Origin: an uncultured Anaerovibrio sp.
GTDB taxonomy: Bacteria > Bacillota > Negativicutes > Selenomonadales > Selenomonadaceae
Length of the DNA stretch: 10,220 nt
Direction: 5' to 3'
Assembly (NCBI GenBank): GCA_900768695.1
Contig: CAAGDY010000245.1
Span: 1-10,220, forward strand
This document shows, one piece after another, positions 5,439 to 10,220 of the stretch; positions within the stretch are counted from its first letter, which is position 1, and the number at the start of each line of letters is the position of its first letter. The notes under the pieces were generated by a model, which did no database searches, had not been told where the DNA came from, and saw nothing but the letters and a program-made list of their open reading frames with translations. Both the position numbers and the translations under genes were made by a program.

Positions 5439-5502
5439 CAATTAGAAATAAGAGAGATTAGACGCGTATAATTGATTTTTCTGGTTTTGCAGGGACGATA
5501 AT

Positions 5503-6234
5503 ATGATAAGCAATGAATATTTAGACAAGGTGTGGCCTTTTTTGCGGGAAACGGAACCTGAAAGGCGGAAAAAGTTTTATATTTATTTTCAGAATGCTCC
5601 GTTATGGCTTATAGATTGCGTATCCGTGGAGAGAATCAGTAAAGGGACAATTTTCCTTCGGGAAGGTGACCCGGTGGATACAATGTATTTTATTGCCAAA
5701 GGTGTAATCAAGGGGACGGATGTGAGGATTTACGGCATGTCCTTTGATTATATGATTTCCGTCGGGGTATATGCCTATGGCGGCATGGAGCTTCTGATGG
5801 GGCTGGAACGGTATCAGACCTCGCTGCAGGCGCTTACGGACTGCATTGTGCTAAAAATACCAACGCCGCAGTTTGCCAAATGGCTGAACTCGGATATCAG
5901 TGCGCTGGCGCAGGAAGCAAGGCTTATGGGAGGGTATCTGCTGGAACAGACATACAAGGTTCGGGCATTCCTGTTTTTGCAGGGGGCAGACAGGCTTGCC
6001 ATGCTTTTGAAGACCCTGTATGAGCTGGATGCGCCTGACGGTGTTTTACGGCTGGCGACCAATCGTCAGGAGCTGTCCGATTTTACCGGACTGAGTGTAA
6101 AGACCATAACCAGGGCGGTGCAGAAGCTCCGCCGTGACGGCCTGGTCAGGAAGGAAGGCCGCGTGCTGGTGGTGAACGAGGAGCAGTATCTGCGCATAAA
6201 GGAAAATCTGTCGCAGGTGCTTTCCGAGGAATAG
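5503..6234 (+). CDS. Crp/Fnr-family transcriptional regulator
   Basis: This 243-residue protein has a cyclic-nucleotide-binding-like beta-barrel (about 40-125, with FLREGDPVDTMYFIAKGVIKG at 51-71), a dimerisation helix (about 130-165) and a C-terminal winged helix-turn-helix (TNRQELSDFTGLSVKTITRA, 186-205, then VQKLRRDGLVRKEGR). The phosphate-binding cassette region reads GGMELLMGLERYQTSLQA (93-110); by eye alignment the Arg-Ser pair of E. coli CRP is replaced by Tyr-Gln, so cAMP is an unlikely ligand. Only Cys39 and Cys113 are present, so no FNR-type iron-sulfur cluster. ATG 5503 is preceded by AGGGA (5491-5495). It lies 178 bp upstream of the nucleoside operon on the same strand, without an obvious terminator between, making it a candidate regulator of that operon and perhaps of itself. 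The effector is unknown. Confidence 0.9.
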   Translation: MISNEYLDKVWPFLRETEPERRKKFYIYFQNAPLWLIDCVSVERISKGTIFLREGDPVDTMYFIAKGVIKGTDVRIYGMSFDYMISVGVYAYGGMELLMGLERYQTSLQALTDCIVLKIPTPQFAKWLNSDISALAQEARLMGGYLLEQTYKVRAFLFLQGADRLAMLLKTLYELDAPDGVLRLATNRQELSDFTGLSVKTITRAVQKLRRDGLVRKEGRVLVVNEEQYLRIKENLSQVLSEE

Positions 6235-6326
6235 GAGATACCGGCAGGAGCGGCCGGACCTGGAATCAACAAAATATTGCTTCGTATATTGTGCTGAAAA
6301 TTGATTGTATTGGTTGTATCGTTTAA

Positions 6327-6378
6327 GCCCTGGGAGCTGCCGTGTCAGGGCACAGGGGCGCATGTCATAGGTGATATG
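6327..6378 (+). promoter_or_regulatory. Two hairpins in the leader of the nucleoside operon
   Basis: GCCCTG/CAGGGC (6327-6332 with 6346-6351) and CATGTCA/TGATATG (6361-6367 with 6372-6378, TAGG tetraloop, one G-U) lie 35-86 nt before udp. Neither has a U-tract. In the rest of 6235-6412 I see no convincing promoter; TTGATT (6301-6306) and TATATT (6285-6290) lack partners at proper spacing. AATCAA (6264-6269) and TTGATT (6301-6306) form a distant dyad. The ribosome-binding site AAAAGGAGA (6397-6405) is strong. Confidence 0.35.
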
Positions 6379-6412
6379 GTTTAAGAGGAAGTTTTGAAAA
6401 GGAGATTTTATT

Positions 6413-7204
6413 ATGCAGAATTATTCAGGTGAAGCAGGCTTGCAGTATCATTTGCAGATTCGTCCGGGGGATGTGGGGAGATATGTGATTCTGCCGGGGG
6501 ATCCGAAGCGCAGCGCCAAGATTGCCCAGCATTTTGAGGATGCCAGGCTGGTGGCTGACAACAGGGAGTATGTGACATATACAGGATATCTGAACGGGGA
6601 AAAGGTCAGCGTTACTTCCACCGGCATAGGCGGGCCTTCCGCTTCTATTGCTATGGAGGAGCTGGTGAAATGTGGCGCAGATACCTTCCTCCGGGTAGGA
6701 ACCTGCGGCGGCATTGATTTGGATGTAAAGGGTGGCGATATCGTGGTGGCTACGGGAGCCATCCGCATGGAGGGCACCAGCAAGGAATATGCTCCTATTG
6801 AATTTCCGGCCGTTGCGGATCTGGATATTGCCAATGCCATGATTGCGGCATGCAGGAAGCTGAAGCTGAATTATCACAAGGGTGTTGTGCAGTGCAAGGA
6901 TGCGTTCTATGGACAGCATGATCCGGAAATCATGCCGGTGAGCTATGAGCTTTTGAATAAGTGGGAAGCTTGGAAGCGGCTGGGCTGCAAGGCTTCGGAA
7001 ATGGAATCCGCCGCCCTGTTCGTGGTGGCCAGCCATTTGAAGGTGCGCTGCGGCTCCGATTTTCTGGTGGTGGGCAATCAGGAGAGGGATGCTCTGGGGA
7101 TGGAGAACCCGATTGTGCATGATACTGAATCGGCTATCAGGGTGGCTGTGGAAGCCATAAAGCTTCTGATTGCTGCGGACAAGGAAAACGCTGCCAGGGG
7201 CTGA
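6413..7204 (+). CDS. udp: Uridine phosphorylase
   Basis: This 263-residue cytoplasmic enzyme belongs to the NP-I family and cleaves uridine (and often deoxyuridine) with phosphate to uracil and (deoxy)ribose-1-phosphate. Matches to E. coli Udp include VILPGDPKR (25-33), the phosphate-binding Arg33, Arg51 and Arg94 (FLRVGT), STGIGGPSASIAMEEL (69-84), the ribose-binding EMES (196-199) and His13, whose E. coli counterpart comes from the neighbouring subunit. Length fits (E. coli 253). In the uracil pocket E. coli has Gln166-Glu-Arg168; here it is Gln168-His-Asp170, so base recognition is modified and specificity could be broader or shifted. ATG 6413 is preceded by AAAAGGAGA. The next gene begins 15 nt after its stop, and the operon supplies the downstream steps for the sugar phosphate it makes. 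Confidence 0.9.
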   Translation: MQNYSGEAGLQYHLQIRPGDVGRYVILPGDPKRSAKIAQHFEDARLVADNREYVTYTGYLNGEKVSVTSTGIGGPSASIAMEELVKCGADTFLRVGTCGGIDLDVKGGDIVVATGAIRMEGTSKEYAPIEFPAVADLDIANAMIAACRKLKLNYHKGVVQCKDAFYGQHDPEIMPVSYELLNKWEAWKRLGCKASEMESAALFVVASHLKVRCGSDFLVVGNQERDALGMENPIVHDTESAIRVAVEAIKLLIAADKENAARG

Positions 7205-7219
7205 TCGGAGGGATTTTTC

Positions 7220-8416
7220 ATGCAGCTTGCAATGAATTTGCTTGGAATTGTGGTAGTTATCGGCCTGTGCTGGCTGTTATCATGGCACAGAAGGGCCGTC
7301 AACTGGCGGCTGGTAGGCAAGGCGCTTTTGATTCAGTTTTTGCTGGCGATTTTTATCGTCAAGGTGCCTGTGGGGCAGCAGGTTATTTCCGTGCTGTCCG
7401 ATGGAGTGACTGCCGTGGTGAACAGCGGCAAGGACGGCGTGGCCTTCGTTTTTGGTGATTTGGCGGACAGCTCCGGACATTTTATTTTTCTTGTTCACGT
7501 CCTGGCCAATATTATTTTTGTATCAGGTCTGGTGGAGCTGCTGTACTATCTGGGAGTCATCGGACTGGTAGTAAAAAATATGGGCAGGGTTGTCAGGAAG
7601 CTGATTGGTTCCACGGCGGCGGAGAGCTTTGTGGCTACTGCCAATATGTTTTTGGGACAGACCAGCAGTCCTGTTTTGATAAGCAGATACATAGGAAGGA
7701 TGACAGAGAGTGAGATAATGGTTATACTGGTATCAGGCATGGGCAGCATGGATGTATCCGTGCTTACCGGCTATGTATCCATGGGGATTCCGATGGAATA
7801 TTTGCTTATGGCAAGCATGCTGGTGCCGGTAGGCAGTATCCTCATCTCAAAGATTATTTTGCCGGAGGTGGAGGCAGCCGAGGCTATTGAGGACCTGACC
7901 ATTGATGGAAAGGGCAATAATAGCAACGCCATAGAGGCTGTTATTAACGGAGCATCCATCGGCGTGACCATCGTTATGGGCATTGCGTCCTCCCTGATTG
8001 CCATCATAGGCATGGTGGCGCTGATAAATATGATTCTGGGCTTTGCAGGGCTTAGCCTGGAGGTTATCTTCGGTTATGTATTTTCTCCTTTTGGCTACCT
8101 TATGGGCTTTGATGGTGCCGCTGCACTGCGGGAAGGCACCCTTTTGGGACAGAAGATTGCCCTCAACGAATTTGTGGCCTTTAACAGCTTGGGCTCGTTT
8201 ATTGATACTCTTGATGCGAGGACTGCCATGATGGCATCCATATCTCTGGCCGGTTTTGCCAACGTTGGCAGCATGGCAATCTGTGTGGGCGGCGTAGGCG
8301 CCCTGTGCCCGGAGAAGAAGGGCATACTCTCCCGCCTGGTGCTGCGGGCAATGATCGGCGGCATGCTGCTGAGCGTCCTGAGTGCCATGCTGTGCGGCAT
8401 AGTGGCGCTGTTCTGA
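7220..8416 (+). CDS. Concentrative nucleoside transporter (CNT/NupC family)
   Basis: This 398-residue polytopic inner-membrane protein imports nucleosides with Na+ or H+, feeding the phosphorylase encoded just upstream. Family motifs: ES...A...FLGQTSSP (135-151), ALNEFVAF (314-321) and SLAGFANVGSMAICVGG (342-358). By comparison with Vibrio CNT, ribose-binding Glu (Glu317), Asn (Asn348) and Ser (Ser351) are kept, whereas the base-contacting GQTE reads GQTS (146-149), losing the acidic residue. N-terminal, gate and core domains are all present and length is normal for bacterial CNTs (about 400). The strong site CGGAGGG (7206-7212) precedes ATG 7220. Nucleoside specificity cannot be assigned. 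The gene is followed by a 62-bp gap with AAGGTG before deoB and no terminator. Confidence 0.92.
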   Translation: MQLAMNLLGIVVVIGLCWLLSWHRRAVNWRLVGKALLIQFLLAIFIVKVPVGQQVISVLSDGVTAVVNSGKDGVAFVFGDLADSSGHFIFLVHVLANIIFVSGLVELLYYLGVIGLVVKNMGRVVRKLIGSTAAESFVATANMFLGQTSSPVLISRYIGRMTESEIMVILVSGMGSMDVSVLTGYVSMGIPMEYLLMASMLVPVGSILISKIILPEVEAAEAIEDLTIDGKGNNSNAIEAVINGASIGVTIVMGIASSLIAIIGMVALINMILGFAGLSLEVIFGYVFSPFGYLMGFDGAAALREGTLLGQKIALNEFVAFNSLGSFIDTLDARTAMMASISLAGFANVGSMAICVGGVGALCPEKKGILSRLVLRAMIGGMLLSVLSAMLCGIVALF

Positions 8417-8478
8417 TGTCCTGCGTATCTCCGGTAGGTCTGGATGTGTGATTTGATATTTAAAGAAGGTGCTGGAAT

Positions 8479-9669
8479 ATGAAAAAGTATAAGCGTATTT
8501 TTACTGTTGTGCTGGATTCTGTCGGCATAGGTGCCGCAAATGATGCTGCTGCCTTTGGTGATGAAGGGGCGGATACGCTGGGACATATTGCGGACAGGGT
8601 GGAAGGTCTGAAAATTCCCAATCTTCAAAGGCTGGGGCTTGCCAATCTGCGGAATTTGCACGGGGTATCGGCTGCCCCGGAGCCGGAGGGGTATTTTGCC
8701 TGCCTGCGGGAAGCCAGCAATGGCAAGGATACCATGACAGGTCATTGGGAGATGATGGGACTGCATATTACCACGCCTTTCAAGACCTTTACGGAAACTG
8801 GGTTTCCCAAGGAGCTGATTGATGAGCTGTCAAGGCGCACCGGCCGCGTGATTATCGGCAACAAGAGTGCCAGCGGCACAGCTATCCTGGATGAGCTGGG
8901 GGAAGAGGAAATCGCCACAGGACACATGATTGTGTACACATCGGCAGATTCTGTCCTGCAGATATGCGGCAACGAGGAAACATTTGGCCTGGATGAGCTG
9001 TACCGCTGCTGTGAGATTGCCAGGGAGCTGACCCTGCGGGATGAGTGGAAGGTGGGACGGGTAATTGCCCGGCCTTATGTGGGGCGGAAAAAGGGCGAAT
9101 TCAAGCGTACCAGCAACCGGCATGATTACGCCCTAAAGCCTTATGGACGCACTGTGCTGAACGTGCTGAAGGACGCCGGGTATGATGTGATTTCCGTGGG
9201 GAAAATTGCGGATATATTTGACGGCGAGGGCATTACGGAGGCAAATAAATCAAAAAGCTCCGTGCATGGCATGGAGCAGACGATTGAGCTGGCCGGGCGG
9301 GATTTTACCGGCTTGTGCTTTGTCAATCTGGTGGATTTTGATGCTTTGTGGGGACATCGCCGCAACGTGCAGGGATATGCCGAGGAGCTGGAGCGGTTCG
9401 ATGTGAAGCTGGGACAGCTTTTGCCACTTCTGCGTCAGGATGATCTTTTGATTCTGACTGCTGATCACGGCAATGACCCTACCTACAGGGGAACGGACCA
9501 TACCAGGGAAAATGTGCCGTTTTTGGCCTATTCTCCATCCCTGCAGGGGCATGGCAGGCTGCCGGATAGCGATACATTTGCCGTCATAGGGGCGACTATC
9601 GCTGATAATTTCGGGGTGGATATGCCGGAGGGGACTATCGGCGCATCCCTTTTGGACAAGCTGGTATAA
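8479..9669 (+). CDS. deoB: Phosphopentomutase
   Basis: This 396-residue cytoplasmic, Mn2+-dependent alkaline-phosphatase-superfamily enzyme interconverts (deoxy)ribose-1-phosphate and the 5-phosphate, linking phosphorylases to the pentose phosphate pathway and to DeoC. All expected metal and catalytic positions are visible: Asp13 (VVLDSVGIGA), Thr85 in KDTMTGHWE (the phosphorylated residue), Asp288 and His293 (VDFDALWGHR), Asp329-His330 (TADHGNDP) and His341 (TDHTRE). The cap domain between about 100 and 215 is intact, and length matches B. cereus DeoB. Start ATG 8479 has AAGGTG (8466-8471) seven nt upstream. It lies between the nucleoside transporter and deoC, as expected for a nucleoside catabolic operon. 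Confidence 0.97.
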   Translation: MKKYKRIFTVVLDSVGIGAANDAAAFGDEGADTLGHIADRVEGLKIPNLQRLGLANLRNLHGVSAAPEPEGYFACLREASNGKDTMTGHWEMMGLHITTPFKTFTETGFPKELIDELSRRTGRVIIGNKSASGTAILDELGEEEIATGHMIVYTSADSVLQICGNEETFGLDELYRCCEIARELTLRDEWKVGRVIARPYVGRKKGEFKRTSNRHDYALKPYGRTVLNVLKDAGYDVISVGKIADIFDGEGITEANKSKSSVHGMEQTIELAGRDFTGLCFVNLVDFDALWGHRRNVQGYAEELERFDVKLGQLLPLLRQDDLLILTADHGNDPTYRGTDHTRENVPFLAYSPSLQGHGRLPDSDTFAVIGATIADNFGVDMPEGTIGASLLDKLV

Positions 9670-9722
9670 CCCATATAGGCATTGTATAACCGAAGAGTGT
9701 AGTGAGGAATGAATAATGGCTG

Positions 9723-9754
9723 TCTGCGCACAGGTCTGTAGGCCTGTGCGCAGA
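9723..9754. other. Perfect 12-bp hairpin between deoB and deoC
   Basis: TCTGCGCACAGG (9723-9734) and CCTGTGCGCAGA (9743-9754) are exact complements around an 8-nt loop TCTGTAGG. No U-tract follows, so it is probably not a Rho-independent terminator. It ends 26 nt before the deoC start, leaving the weak ribosome-binding site TGAGG (9769-9773) free. It could be an mRNA-stabilising or processing hairpin that sets relative deoB and deoC levels, or an operator dyad. Confidence 0.65.
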
Positions 9755-9780
9755 TATGCGGACTGAAATGAGGTTGGCTG

Positions 9781-10220
9781 ATGGATAAGAAGGATATTTT
9801 AGCAAGGGTTGATCATACGTTGCTGGCAACCACAGCAGGCTGGAAGGATATACGCCAGGTTTTGGATGATGCTATGCACTATGGCACGGCATCGGCATGC
9901 ATTCCGGCGGCCTATGTAAGGCAGGCAGCGGAGTATGTGGAAGGCAGGCTGCCTATCTGCACGGTGATCGGTTTTCCAAATGGTTACAGCACCGCAGAGG
10001 TCAAGACCTTTGAGGCGGCCAGTGCGGTTCAGGATGGTGCAGATGAGATAGACATGGTGCTGAACATTGGCTTTTTGAAGGAGCATCGTGACGCAGAGGT
10101 CCAAGAAGAAATTATGATGGTGCATGAGTCCTGCCGGGGCAAGCTGGTCAAGGTCATAATCGAAACCTGTCTTTTGACAGAAGAGGAAAAAATCCGTGCC
10201 TGTGAGCTGGTGACCAAGGC
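9781..10220 (+). CDS. deoC: Deoxyribose-phosphate aldolase, N-terminal part
   Basis: The first 146 residues of a class I aldolase, cut by the right window edge. The enzyme splits 2-deoxyribose-5-phosphate into acetaldehyde and glyceraldehyde-3-phosphate, the last step of deoxynucleoside breakdown. Seen: RVDHTLL (9-15), ASACIPAAYV (37-46), CTVIGFPNGY (60-69), GADEIDMVLNIG (86-97) holding the catalytic Asp91, and KVIIET (124-129). The Schiff-base lysine (in KTSTG) lies beyond the window. DeoC of this type is about 220 residues, so roughly a third is missing. ATG 9781 follows a modest TGAGG seven nt upstream and comes 111 bp after deoB, wider than the other gaps of this operon. Confidence 0.95.
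   Translation, partial: MDKKDILARVDHTLLATTAGWKDIRQVLDDAMHYGTASACIPAAYVRQAAEYVEGRLPICTVIGFPNGYSTAEVKTFEAASAVQDGADEIDMVLNIGFLKEHRDAEVQEEIMMVHESCRGKLVKVIIETCLLTEEEKIRACELVTK

Noticed and set aside
5273..5461. Plus-strand open frame of 62 codons starting at TTG/ATG-like codons near 5273
   Set aside because: It runs through the terminator hairpin and the AT-rich repeats, with no ribosome-binding site.

Overview
The window looks like a chromosomal segment of a Bacillota-type bacterium. It has consensus TTGNNN-17/18-TATAAT promoters, strong purine-rich ribosome-binding sites, U-tract hairpin terminators and a tRNA gene with encoded CCA. Base composition is about half G+C by eye and lower between genes. 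Gene content and sequence style would fit an anaerobic gut or rumen member such as a Negativicute, but no marker gene here proves this. All genes lie on the + strand. No phage, insertion sequence or CRISPR array was seen.

Left part (1-4537): three transport units. The first is the C-terminal 202 residues of a dicarboxylate/amino-acid:cation symporter, ending in a clear terminator. Next, behind a good promoter (820-849), is a two-gene ABC-2 exporter: an ATPase and a permease overlapping at TAATG. Last is a zinc/manganese-type ABC importer pair: a ZnuC-like ATPase with an unusual Cys/Asp/Asn-rich tail and a ZnuB-like ABC-3 permease overlapping at ATGA. No substrate-binding protein gene is present.

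Middle (4538-5502): tRNA-Arg(CCG) with its own promoter and terminator, then about 640 bp without a convincing protein gene but with much structure. It holds a 10-bp inverted repeat, a multi-helix RNA-like fold (4980-5048), a perfect 16-bp palindrome just upstream of a near-consensus extended -10 promoter (5164-5192), a predicted transcript of about 150 nt ending in an 18-bp hairpin plus U-tract (5282-5346), overlapping alternative hairpins, and an inverted repeat around a -10 box. This is the least explained part of the window and the best candidate for something undescribed: a small RNA, or an attenuated leader for the next gene.

Right part (5503-10220): a Crp/Fnr-family regulator lacking the cAMP-type Arg-Ser pair and a Cys cluster, followed by a nucleoside catabolism operon: uridine phosphorylase (udp), CNT nucleoside transporter, phosphopentomutase (deoB) and deoxyribose-phosphate aldolase (deoC, cut by the window end). 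Together they import a nucleoside, split off the base, convert (deoxy)ribose-1-phosphate to the 5-phosphate and cleave deoxyribose-5-phosphate to acetaldehyde and glyceraldehyde-3-phosphate. The regulator plausibly controls this operon, but that is inference from position.
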